Positions 9,609 through 20,621 of a stretch of DNA of 64,000 nt are shown here, piece by piece. Source of the DNA: Porodaedalea pini (lineage: Eukaryota > Basidiomycota > Agaricomycetes > Hymenochaetales > Hymenochaetaceae). A program made the position numbers and the translations under genes. The notes beneath the pieces were generated by a model. That model was not told where the DNA came from. It saw nothing but the letters and a program-made list of their open reading frames with translations, and did no database searches. Location of the stretch: positions 248,001 to 312,000 of the forward strand of contig NBAY01000030.1 in NCBI GenBank assembly GCA_002794775.1, in the 5' to 3' direction. Positions within the stretch are counted from its first letter, which is position 1. Each line of letters starts with the position of its first letter.

Positions 9609-12600
9609 GAGATACGAAAGAAAGCCAAGAAGGTGAAGCTCTCGCATGGAGTACGTGTTGTCTTGCTTCTCTTCACTTAAGTCTAGATTACTCAATTTTT
9701 TTTAAAATGTAGTCGGCCTCCTTCGCTGAGACTTATGACGATACGGGTGCGGCGCCCGACTTCGGCCCTGACCTCGATCCCGCTGAAAGTGCGCCCAGCC
9801 ATCCTCTTGCTGTGCCTGACCCACCGACTCTATCGGCGGCCGGCCGCGTTGTACGCCGACGTGTACTTCCTGCCCGTTATCGGGACGCGTTACCTGATGT
9901 TCCTACCAGTGCAGCCGTGATTCAAGCAAACTCTAGCACGGAAGAAACAGCAGCCAATTCGGGAGACCCAGAGGCTGTGGATGATACTCCTTCCCGCCTA
10001 TTCCGATCTGAACGCAACAAGTTTGGATTGTGTAAGGTCTTCAGACGTATCTCTTGTCCGGAAGCCCCCACTGTAGGAAATGTGTATGATAGGGAGCCCT
10101 CGCCTGCGGATCGAGGCGCGCAAGGAAATCCGTTTGCCCCGCATCCGAATTTATCCTCATTTCTTTTCAACCAATGGTTTTGGTCGGGGTCCCTTACTAA
10201 AACACTTGAGGACGCAGAACGGCTTCAAGCTCTAATAGGCTCGGATGACTTCATCGCGAAAGACGTTCTCGAAATGAATATACGGAAGGTCACCAAGCAG
10301 CTTCGAAACAGCTCTCTAGACGAGTTTTTTGACCCCCGTGATGGTTGGATGCAAAGTGGTCTGAAGATACGCGTGCCGCTTGGACACTTGCATCCTGAAG
10401 CACCGAGTTGCCTTGATTTCGAAATTAACGAGTTCCTTCATCGACCGTTGGTCGCTGTCATTCGGTTCGTGTTCGAGAGCGAAGAGAAGAGCGCAGGTTT
10501 TTGTTACGAGCCTTACGAGCTTAGGATTCAGTCACCGCACGGAGGCGAGGAGCAGACAGTCCATGGGGAATTATATTGGTCGAAGAAGTTTCGTGACGCA
10601 CACGAGGAAGTGCAACGTCTCCCCCGGGACTCTGGCGACGATCTTCCAAGAGCCGTCGTTGCAATGCAGCTATGGTCGGATGGAATGTCGGCCGCAAAGT
10701 TTGGCAGCGCAAAACTCTGGCCCGCGTATCTCCAGTTTGGCAACCAGTCGAAGTACGAGCGAAGAAAGTCTGGAGCATGTCATCATATTGCTCATATACC
10801 TTCCGTAAGCGAGTTGTCTCTTGAAGATTGGACTTTTCATCTCATTATTTCGTTCGTAGCTTCCGGGTGATTTCAATGACTTCGTTCAACATCATGCACA
10901 GGGAAATCCGGCGTCGAACGCACTTCAGACACATTGCCGGCGAGAAGTAATGCACAGCGTATGGAAAACTATGCTGGACGACGAATTTCTTCATGCGTGG
11001 AAACACGGCATGGTCGTCCGCTGCGGCGATGGGGTGACATGACGTTTGTATCCTCGCATCTTCACTTACTCTGCGGATTACCCTGAAAAGTACGTATCGT
11101 TCGATTCATACGGATGACAAACTAAGTATTCTTGCAGAGTTCTGCTTGCGACAATGAAGCACTTAGGAAAGTGCCCGTGCCCCCGTTGTCTCGTGGAGAG
11201 TGGTGCAATATCGTCTTTGGGTAAACACGCAGACTCTCGAACCCGAATCAAGCGTGCTCGAGTTGACGATACATGGCGCCGTCGTAAAGTAGAAGTCGCT
11301 CGGGACATCATCTATAATAAACGTCGGCATGTTGCAAATGCAAGTGTCGGTCGGCTTTTAGACGCGCAATCGCTCACGCCTGTTGAAGTGAGTTCGCTCG
11401 GTTCGATATGGAGGTCTTACAGACTCTGACGCGTCTCTAGAATGCTTTTTCTGCAAGGTTGGGTCCCCTCGGTTTCGATTACCATTCCATGCTCGTGGTT
11501 GATGTCATGCACAAGTGGGAGGTCGGCGTATGGCGGCAGATTTTCACTCATCTCGTTCGCATTCTTGATACTTTCACATACGCTCGATTGAACAAGGTGC
11601 ATGAGCTAGACAGAAGGTTAGTGCTTGTTGACGAAATGTTAAATGGAAGGCTCTTCTCATGACTCAGTAGGGTCCGATGTATACCTCCTTTTTCGGATGC
11701 GATACGAACATACAAAGGAAACATATCAGAGATGAAACAAATGACCGCGTACAGCTTCGAAGACCTTTTACAGGTGAGCAAGCAAAGGCAGAAACAAAAA
11801 CAGTAGCTTAACATCTCCCCGCATAGTGTGCATTACCAGTGTTCGAGGGACTTCTACCAGAACCTCACGAGTCCATCGTTCGCGAACTCCTATATCGCGC
11901 GGCAACCGTCCATGCACTCGCAAAGCTCCATATGCACACTGATGCTACAGTCGCAGCGTTGGACAGTGAAACGAAGCGATTCGGTACTGCGCTGCGAAGC
12001 TTCAATGACAAGACATGTTCTGCCTTCATGACCGACGAACTTCCATCGGAATCCCAGAAGCGACTGCGCAGATCGCGCCGCAAGACGACGGGAGGTGATA
12101 CCAATACCGCAGACTTGATACGTCCCACAGTGAAGAAGTCCTTCAATATAAATACGTCCAAGATTCATGCCCTTGGGGACTACGCACATCACGTTCTCAT
12201 GTTCGGGACAACCGACTCGTATAGCACTTCCATTGTCAGACACTTCTCTTCATTTTCGAGACCCAACATTTACTCACTTCGCAACGTCAGGGTGAAACTG
12301 AGCACAAACAGTCGAGACAAAATTACTTAAGAACGAACCGCGTGAACTTTGTTCGACAAGTGACAGAAATTCAACGCATCCAGTCTAATCTTTCTCACAT
12401 GGCGGAAAAGTTCAACAAGTCTGCGCCCAAAATTCCACTGGACGCCATCGACGACGGTTTAGATGACGATAACGTGCGCTACTGCATAGCAGCGAGGGGA
12501 ATGACGGATACCATTAGATCATGGTTGCGTCGGAACGATTACGATCCCGCATTGATTGTAAGATTGCTGTTTTTCAGAATAACATATGACTGACATTTGC

Positions 12601-13606
12601 TCAGGATTTTGAAGAATTATTATTAAATCACATTTTTGCTCGGTTGAAGAACTTTGATTGTGATGATGATGAACTTCAGTTCTCGACTGTTGATCGAGAG
12701 GACGTCATCATTAAAGACGATAAGATGTACGAGCACAAACGTCTACGCATCAACTACACAACGTATGATATGCAGCGGGAACATGATTCTATTAATCCTA
12801 CCTCCATTACTTCGGACGTCATGCTTCTATCGAGGGACTCAGATGCTGTCTCAAAGTCTATATCGCCGTTCTGGTACGCTCGAGTGATTGGGATATATCA
12901 TGTCGATGCGCGGCTCAGGAGCAATGGAGACACGGCACCGAGTCGTTTGGATTTCCTGTGGGTTCGTTGGTTCGGCCGAGCCGTGGAAGATAGGTTTGGC
13001 GATGATGCCTGTCGATTGGAACGCGTAAGATTCGTTACAAGGGAAGACGAGTCCCCGCCGTTCGGTTTTGTAGATCCAGCTGCCGTCGTTCGCGCTGCCC
13101 ATTTAATTCCCGCATTCCATTACGGACGCACAGATGCGCTCCTGTCTCCATCTTATCTAGCTCGAATCAAAGAACCGAACGATATTATAACAGACTGGGA
13201 ATCGTTCTACGTGAATAAGTAGGTCACAATTGCCTTATCTCCCATTGGACTGAAACTGATAGATGTACAGATTTGCCAACCGTGATTTATTCATGCATCA
13301 CCGAGGCGGTGGAGTAGGCCACACCACAGCACACAATGCCGAGAACGCGAACCACGTACCAGCAGACTTGTATAGCAAGCTGGGCGTACACCGCTCTGAT
13401 GAAGAAGATGACGAGATGGACGTTGAACCTGCAGAAGAAGTTGAGACTTTGCTCGAGCGCATTCAAAGCGAAATGGGAGATGACGGACACGATAGTGAAG
13501 GCGGAGATGAGGAAACGGAAGACTCTGAGTCTGAAGGATCGGTACTGGACAATGAATCTGCCGATGAGGAGATGCCAGTCCAAAATTAATCGGGCACTCT
13601 GTCTCC

Positions 13607-14430
13607 TTGAGTAGTCCGAGGTGCCGTCATGATTGGCAGACGAAGGAAGGTGTGGATTATACTCTTGATGAGAGCCATTGTGATGAGTTGGCATCTGTGA
13701 CACTAGAAGAAGGCGAGCAGAGCAGCTGTCGTTTCGTGAGATTTGGGGAAGCAACGACATGGCAAGGCCTGCGCCAACGGGACTGGGTGCGCGAGCCTGA
13801 GACTGAACCTGCGCGGGCTAGCTGCGTGCAGAGATCGCAGCCGGTGAGATGACGGATGCATAAGCCAATGACGGATGGCTGGAGCCGATGGAGTAGTACT
13901 CAGAACGAGAATCGTAACTTGAATAGTCCGAGGTGCCGTTATGATTGGCAGATGAAGGAGGGTGTGGATTATACTCTTTGAGCGAGATGTTGCCTGAGCC
14001 GCTTCGCGATAGTCTGAGGGAATGTCTGACGGCTGTCAGACGGCTGATGCCTGTGCGAATTTACCAATGAGTTTGAATGAATACTTCGAGGAGGCTTGAT
14101 TGTAGAAAGACTTCGAGCAGGCAGTCATCGTTTCATATGCTGAGGCAGACTCTGAGCTGATGGTGAAGAGTAGTTTCGGAATGTAGGAAGTTGAACGCGT
14201 CTGGCTGCTCGATGATGAGCGATTGCAGCAGGTAAGGGTCGAAGCCTGCAAGAGATGAGTCGAGTTCGGACTTGAAGAGATCGGGGTGAGGTGCGAGGAT
14301 GTCAGACGGGCTCGTGAAAGATGAAAAGTCGATTCGCTAGGACTCCGACAATAAGCTAACAATCGGAGTCGAAGGTTCCTTTGTTGTACAAGATCGTAAA
14401 CTACTTTCTTTTCAAGTTCACGCCGCGCCC
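13607..14430 (-). pseudogene. Captured gene fragments of unknown origin (left copy)
   Basis: On the minus strand there are pieces of coding-like sequence rich in Ser, Tyr and Asn (for example EEYNPHPPSSANHNGTSDYS), broken by stops and frame changes. A segment of about 65 bp occurs twice in the same orientation (13611-13676 and 13924-13985), so part of the fragment was duplicated. It runs opposite to the transposase and follows it directly. It resembles a low-complexity tail of some regulatory protein, but I cannot name it. The mirrored copy is at 44638-45461. Confidence 0.45.
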
Positions 14431-15005
14431 CCACCTTGCCAACTCGTCAACGTACTTCTCGAGTGACAACGACGAGAATCCTCTCATTATCTATAGTCGC
14501 GTTTCAGTCGAACGGTGGACGATTTTGTGACAGTCGGACGCACCATTCGAAACTTGATTCTCATTTTCTTTCCTCCAGGATTTCCCTTTTTTTCGATTCG
14601 AGGCGGCGGTACCTGTGCAAGTATGTGGATGGTGAGAACTGTTGTACAGATGCAAGGGCAAGCTTGAATACTGACTATACGATTTTGATTGGCCGGCCGC
14701 GCGCGATCGGGCTTCGTGTCCGCCTTCTTCTGTACTTGTGTCGGTAAGGTGATCTTGCCCATGTGTAAATCGAGCGTAGCTAAGAAATGACAGACGTACG
14801 GGCCCTTGAATGACGGCGAGCTCGAGCTGAGGCGTGCCCGGAACCGTATGCTTGATTCGGTGAGCATGCTATGCACGCTTCTTAACTTAAGAAGCTCAAA
14901 ACTAACTTTTTAGCATTTCAACGAGTTCTCGGTATGCCGACAACTCCGTAATATTCTCCAGATACCAGCTGAATCGTTTCTGTGTCTTACGACACGTGCT
15001 GTCAG
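14431..15005 (+). other. Chimeric captured segment upstream of the KU70 fragment
   Basis: A short coding-like stretch (LNDGELELRRARNRMLDS) is followed by an intron-like GGTGAGCATG. This suggests another captured exon joined ahead of the KU70 piece. No family is recognised. The mirror is at 44063-44637. Confidence 0.35.
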
Positions 15006-15852
15006 TTCTTTGAAGGCAAACGCGATGTCGTTCTCTTTGCGATTGACTGTTCGGAGTCAATGCAAGCGCTTCATGATGACCCGAACAAAGAAGGCGCACA
15101 GACCTCCCACCTACTTGCTGCACTCGAGGCCGATATGCAAATTCAGAAGCGGAAGGTTGTCGGGCCAAATGACGCTGCTGGGATTTTACTTTTCAATACC
15201 GTGAGAAGCTCTCAAACTCCCGCATATACCACACCGTACTGAGCATCTCAAAGTCTCGCAAGAAAGAAAATACGGCGCGCGGAGCTACAGAGTACAAAGA
15301 ATAGGACGTTCGTATACGAGCCTGTAGGACAGATTGATGCCCCAAAGATTCAAAATCTTATCCAGCTCCTTTACGGTGCGTTATACTTCGACTCGCAGTT
15401 GTATGTTAAGCGATTGCTGATCCATTCCTCTCGAATGTATCTAGAGGCAAAGGATAACCATAAGTGGCTTCGTTACGAGTATCCACCATCAGAGAATCGT
15501 GTCCCCATGGGTGATGTCTTTACGAGCTGTAACTGGGCCTTACGAGACGGGTAAGTGTTGCCTATCTGTATAGGCTCGTTTGCGTAAAACAACTTTTTTC
15601 TACCAGAGCTCCAAAATCTGGCATCAAGCGTCTTTTCCTCATTACTGACGAAGACGACCCTCATCCCGGCGCGAAGAACGCTCAACTTGTCACGTCTGCT
15701 CAAACGACACTTTTGGTAGCGCTTGAGTTAGCATTGCATTTGTTTGACGCCATGAACACTTTGCTTAGGACTTGACTCAAGCGGGTGTCTCCGTTGAACC
15801 GTTCTTCATCAGCACGGAGGAGAGGCCATTCGACCCTACCAAGTTCTATTCG
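15006..15852 (+). pseudogene. KU70: Captured KU70 N-terminal (vWA domain) fragment, left copy
   Basis: Five exons splice at GT-AG sites (15006-15200, about 15254-15375, 15445-15550, 15607-15715, 15769-15852) into about 205 residues of the Ku70 vWA domain. Landmarks are GKRDVVLFAIDCSESM, QTSHLLAALEADMQIQK, RVPMGDVFTSCNWALRDG, LFLITDEDDPHPG and VEPFFISTEERPFD. Ku70 binds DNA ends in non-homologous end joining. Here the N-terminal lead, the DNA-encircling barrel and the C-terminal SAP region are missing. Introns are kept, so capture was from genomic DNA. No stop interrupts the joined exons, so a short vWA protein could still be made, but no clear start codon belongs to it. Confidence 0.82.
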
Positions 15853-15999
15853 GTGCGGCTTTCTTCCTTCTCTCTTCAAGTTCTGGCATTCTCACTGAAA
15901 CACGTGAGATCATAACGCGATATAGCCAAGAGGGGATATCTCGCCGTGGTTGTGTTTTCCAGTGAAAGTTGCACAGCCGCTGATCTCCCCCGCCCAGCC

Positions 16000-16006
16000 T
16001 TATAAA
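16000..16006 (+). promoter_or_regulatory. TATA-like element before the DUF6698-like gene
   Basis: TTATAAA lies about 50 bp before the start codon at 16053, after the KU70 piece. It is also present in the right copy. Confidence 0.4.
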
Positions 16007-16052
16007 CTTACGGTGTTACTATGCTTCTTTCTGTATTCGAACACTCACCGCG

Positions 16053-17732
16053 ATGTCTCCCCCTCATGGAATGCTCGCCCCTCAGTACCCGATGTCTCTC
16101 CCTCACGGAATGCTCGCCCCTCAGTACCCGATGACACCGACCCCCCCTATGACGGATTTGCAGCCTAGCTCCTCAGACTCCTCTTCTGACTCGGACTCGA
16201 CCAGTGCTTCACGACAGGTGCCAGAGGAAGAGTTTACGAGAAGTGGAAAGAGGAAGGCGTACGCTGGCTTCTTCCTCTTGTCTTCGTTTATCTGTTTACT
16301 TTACTCATTTGCAGTACTGCAGCGGACATCTTCGTCAGCAAGGGACGCTACCTTGCTAGAGCATATGAACCATGGACTAGCCCGCAACAAATTCTTAACA
16401 AAGGTATTCCTAACGCAAAGCTTAGCCCTGCTGAATTACAACAAATCACTGATCCGTCGTAAGTGATTGGTTTTATTCTACTTTATTCTTTCAATAATCA
16501 GTTCTTGTGTCAGTGTCCACCGTGCTGTGGATGCTGTGAAGGCTTTATTCGATGTCAACACCTTGCTGTACAAGAAGGTCGTCAAGGCGGATACTCAGAC
16601 ATTCAAATATATAGTTAATTGCATGAGTCATTGCTTTTTTTTCCTCTGCATAGATAAACTCTCACAATGTTTACAGTTGCGTGAGGGTCAGCGTGCCGCT
16701 CGGTCTGCCGATACATCAGGAATCAGGAAAATTATCCTCCAGTGGATCGTTTTCCCATCCGTTGACAACGAGTCGACACGGCCAGATAATGATCGCAAAG
16801 ACTTACGTGGATTCGAGAACGAGACACTCGCAAAGCTCCTGGCCCCCGCAGAGGTTCAGCCACTCACTCCGGAGTAAGTACTTTGAGATAATCTTAAACA
16901 AAAGAAGACGTGCTCATGCCTTTCCTATCACATCATTGCTGATTTATATTACATACTTTCTAGATATCTAGCTTTGTTGCGTGCGGACAGGGCCACGGTA
17001 ACAAACAAAAAAGGAGTTACCCGTGAACTTGATGGCAACCATAGCCGAGTCTTTGCCTTCGAAAACGGTATTTATCATCCAAGGAACCCTCTGAAGGGCT
17101 TCTTGAAGGGTAATTTGATCGTCAGGGCAAGTCTTCTTCCTTTTTCTTTCTTAATGTGTTTACATCTTTTTGTAGGCCTATAAACACATCTTTACGGCGC
17201 CTTCTTCTGCCAACTCAGGTCCCGCTGTCAAAGGCTCAAGGTGTACGAAAATAGGTAATGCAGAGATCCATGGTATGACCGAAGTCACTCCAGGATCACT
17301 TGCATACGTTACTGTCCAGGTATTTTATTTGTTTCACGGTTTGCGCATATATAATACTGAAAAATGTATTACTACCAGGTCTACTTTGCTCTTAGCGCAA
17401 GGCTCCATTTCTCTACGTCGAGTGCTCCAGAAATACCCGAGATGTTTAATGGTATTATTCAATTGTTCAGGTCTGATGTCCCACATGTCAAGAGGTACAC
17501 TGCTGAGCTATTGATTTGGTGGAATCGGTATGTTCATCTGCGTCTATGTGATATTATGGTCCCTTACTAACCCTTACTCAGAATTATCTTTCCGAATACC
17601 CAAGCGGCAACCGATCCTCATGACCTAGGTGCCATAGCTGATATTGAAGACTTCTATCGAGACTGGACCGAGGATGAGGAGGGCAATGAAGAGGGTGAGG
17701 AGGACAACGAAGAGGAAGAGGACAATGTATGA
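16053..17732 (+). CDS. DUF6698-like protein, left copy with a damaged splice donor
   Basis: The gene has about seven exons. Exon 1 encodes a Pro/Met repeat (PHGMLAPQYPM twice) and a Ser/Asp stretch. Later exons give QQILNKGIPNAKLSPAELQQ, DNDRKDLRGFENETLAKLL, LKGFLKGNLIVRAYKHIF, TPGSLAYVTVQVYFALSA and ELLIWWNRIIFPN, then a Glu-rich tail. The order matches the uncharacterised Agaricomycete family I recall as DUF6698. The intron after LIVR uses a GC donor (GCAAGT). In this copy the third-intron donor is ATGAGT (16623) where the right copy has GTGAGT, so splicing here is probably impaired. Its role in the transposon is unknown. Confidence 0.68.
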
Positions 17733-17869
17733 ATTTTGATTGAAATTTCCGCTCACATTCAATCCGATACCATCCATCTTGAACAGCTATTTCTATTTTC
17801 CCTATCGTTGGTCGCATATTGTTATGTGCTATTTCAATTTCATTCTATTCCAATACTTCCATCTAATTG

Positions 17870-18276
17870 TCATCCACGACAACTGCTGCTAAGTGAGCTA
17901 TAACTATTATATACATGAGAACCGACAGTGCGCATCACCATCAATTAGAAAGCATTATAAGTAATTTCTTGCTTTTATAACTCCGACAACTCTTCCGCCG
18001 CCTTGTAATCCTGACTTTAGAATTTATTTAATTATATATAAGTCTGCAATACTTCCACTAACTTATACTCTATTGAAAGTCTTATCATGTATTAAAATCT
18101 CTCATAAGTGTTTTGATATATTATAATTTGGTATGACTGTTATGCTTTTCGGTAAGTATTATGGTGGATTGTAAGATGGAGTTCAGATTTTATTGCTCTA
18201 TAATTATGCCCGAAATGATTATATGTATTACATGTCTTTTAAGACTTATAATTGAATATAATTAGTTATAATACTC
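17870..18276. other. AT-rich subterminal region of transposon (left copy)
   Basis: There is no gene here. The short motif AAGTCTT/AAGACTT and variants (GTCTTAT, ATAAGTC) recur several times near 18048, 18080 and 18240, and again near the opposite end of the element (52165, 52300). Repeated subterminal motifs serve as transposase binding sites in CACTA-type elements. The mirror is at 40792-41198. Confidence 0.45.
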
Positions 18277-18293
18277 TGCAGATTTTTGTGATG
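18277..18293. repeat. Terminal inverted repeat, inner end of left transposon copy
   Basis: The sequence ends ...TTTTTGTGATG and is followed by unique flank beginning AGCTTG. It is the exact reverse complement of the inner end of the right copy at 40775-40791. Identity between the two copies ends here apart from one chance base (18294). The partner end of this copy is outside the window, so its target duplication cannot be seen. Confidence 0.85.
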
Positions 18294-18467
18294 AGCTTGT
18301 GAACCTTCAACATCAAACGTCACGGTGTGTTGTCACTTCGTGACTGTGTCGGCCCCTTTTTGGAGAGATCAAATACAAGTAAATAACGCGAGTGAATCAT
18401 AGGCAGTCTCAAGAGACAACAATATCTGTCGACAAGTCCATGATATATACAAGTGCACAGTTAGTGT

Positions 18468-20621
18468 CTATACGACAGCCATTATTACTGTAAAAATATC
18501 TGTAATCCTCTTGATCTCCTGCCAGTTCTCTCCACCGGGTGCCCATAGCTTAGCTACGCCTTCTCGGAACTTCTGCACGTTCGCCCGCTTAATCGCACCA
18601 TCCTTTCCTCTCGTCTTTTCAAGCACCTCTGAGAACTCGCGCTTCACCGACTCAACAGTAGCTTCTGGAATTCGATCTCCGAGACGATGGATAGGACGCA
18701 GTCCGGTGCCGGTGCGGACTTCGAAGAGTTCGTACCCTAGTTTGTGCACGAAGGCGACATTTGCAGCGTTCGTCGGCTGGTCTGCATCGAAGGGCCAGCA
18801 GATCCTGATCGAGAAGTCAATATTCCAGGCTCACTGCATAAGTGACTTCCTACTTACAATGGCACACCGTCGGAAATGGCCTCGGTGACAGAGTTGTGTC
18901 CACAATGCGTAACGAACCAGCCACATGCCTCCAAGACAAATCTCAGTTCAGCCTACGCACTTGTAAAATTGGACAATATGTGAGTTCGCATACCTTGTGA
19001 CTCAATATAGCTGTCTGAGGAAGCCAGTTGGAAGAGTAACCGAGGCCGGAGGTTTTGATCTTCTCCTTGATCTCGTCCGGAATTACAGCGAGGGGTGAAG
19101 CATGGGCAATGATCTGACGGAGTCTGTCAGAAATGCTCAGGAAACGGATTGGCCCACTTACAAAAGGCACTTCCTGTTTAATCATAACATCTAAGATGGC
19201 CCATAGTTTTTCTGGCTCAAGGGGCCAAAACACCGAGCCAAACGAAATCTAAGAGCAAAGAGAGTGAATGCTATAGAACGGAAGAGCTTTCCAATTCGAG
19301 CCTCACGTATACAACCGAGTTCGGGCCATATTTTTCCAGTGCAGAGTCAAGAAAGGTTCCGACCTCCGTTGCAGTTGGGGATATTGTTTTCTGCCGCTCG
19401 ATGAGGGGGAAGTCGACAGGTCCGGGACTGATGACTGGCTTTCCGCCGAACCATTCCTGAAATGCTCTGATAGAGTGCTCTTCGTAAAGAGAGGTAGTGT
19501 TCATGATAGTTCCATCGCACTCCATAAAAAAACTTTTGCGGTATGTTTCAGTGACCGACTCAGAGTATTGGAAAAAGTTGGAAAGTCACTTACTCATAAC
19601 AGCCGGCAAGAACGAATGCACTGCCTTTAGGGAGAATGGACTTGATGCGAGTGACTTCAAGTCAATGGTAACAATAACAATAACAATAACAACATGACGC
19701 ACCTTCTGAGGCAGATGTTCATGATCATACATAGGAGGGATCCCAGGAAGCTCCACAAGTTTGCCATCCACTCTCCGGAATATCTTTACGAACGGGCATC
19801 AGCGATGTCTATCATTAAGTAATCCCGATTTGTGTGCGTACTCTATCGGATTCCTCGTCTATGGCTTCCTTGTCTGTGTAAGTGATTGCCTTGAGTTTTT
19901 CCCCGAGATTTCCACGTCCTCCCTTCTCTTCAGGGCCGAACAATAAGATGGCTGCTGCAACCGAGCCTGACTGTAATGCGTAGATTGGGATGATGTGCCC
20001 ACTGACAACTCTAATATCCTGCAGAGTCCCATACATGAAAAACTTTGGACGGTAGTAAGAGTCGTGTAGATTGAAAAATAATTAATAAAATCACGCACGT
20101 CGAGGATGACAAGTTGAGGTGGTCCAGGCTCAATTCCATCAAGTGAGGCTTCTCCATCAGTGGATGCATGCTTACTCTGAAGGAGCTTCTTGTACTCCTT
20201 CATAAAGTTCGCTTTAAGTAAAGTGCTATCCAAAGGAGTCGGGTTACTTTCTAAGGCAACAACCCTGCATGCATACGACAGAGTAGAATCCGACCACGGT
20301 AAGCAGCGTACGAATATAACAGAAAGCTAAGAGCGAACCTGATGAGCTTCCGCAGATCATCTTCGACGTCCGGGACAAACTGGGCATCGAATTCTTTCGT
20401 GACTTTCTCAGATAAGGAAGCTGCGATGAACATAGTCGCATAGACTGGTTGATAGCGAACTATCTTCGCGAGAAGCGCGCATGCGCACTTCGCGTGTCCT
20501 AAAGTGGAACACCGAATGCTAGGTGAGAGGCCAGAATAAAAGAAAAAGAAAAATTGATACCCCATGCAGCGATGGTCAGGGAAATGACATGCCCACTAGG
20601 GATAGCTGCCTCGACGACCAT
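18468..20621 (-). CDS. UDP-glycosyltransferase (GT1 family)
   Basis: This multi-exon gene starts with ATG at 20621 (MVVEAAIPSGHVISL, a typical GT-B opening with HV near the acceptor pocket) and stops at 18468-18470. The C-terminal half has the nucleotide-sugar signature: SNWLPQTAILSH, GWFVTHCGHNSVTEAI, DGVPLICWPFDADQ. The conserved His-Cys-Gly-His-Asn binds the UDP-sugar phosphates. The enzyme likely transfers glucose from UDP-glucose to a small hydrophobic acceptor; the substrate cannot be read from sequence. Introns are short and fungal in type. The left transposon ends 175 bp downstream of the stop codon. Confidence 0.85.

Larger units (their letters stand above)
3237..13589 (+). pseudogene. 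Plavaka-family transposase, interrupted by a Gypsy element and a TGA
   Basis: The ATG at 3237 opens an exon encoding a zinc-finger-like start (C-x4-C-x12-H-x4-C). This exon is broken at 3367 by a retrotransposon and resumes at 9614. An intron runs 9633-9712, then a long exon encodes a Plavaka-like core with HGELYWSKKFRDAH, VVAMQLWSDGM and AKLWPAYLQFGNQSKY. Later exons carry FTYSADYPEK, CPRCLVE and VVDVMHKWEVGVW, and the tail has a WVRWFG segment and a final FMHHRGGGVGH before an acidic end. An in-frame TGA at 11040-11042 falls where related proteins have arginine, by my memory of the family. The product would be the element's transposase. With two lesions this copy should be inactive. Confidence 0.8.
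1..18293 (+). mobile_element. Left copy of large Plavaka-type DNA transposon (truncated by window edge)
   Basis: Everything from the first base to 18293 recurs in reverse complement at 40775-49388. Paired positions sum to 49389 for the outer part and 59068 for the inner part, so the copies have no net indels apart from one block. Left bases 3141-12819 are absent on the right. The similarity stops at 18293/40775, the same terminal sequence in both copies (CATCAC read inward). By comparison with the right copy, about 3.1 kb of this copy lies before the window. It carries, in order, the start of gene A, a DUF6698-like relic, the Plavaka transposase split by a Gypsy element, captured fragments including KU70 vWA, and a DUF6698-like gene. 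The transposase is interrupted, so this copy is probably not autonomous. Confidence 0.85.

Noticed and set aside
9812..10870. The 352-codon frame as a free-standing gene
   Set aside because: It is the large second exon of the Plavaka transposase. The exon begins at 9713 after an intron from 9633 and continues into later exons.
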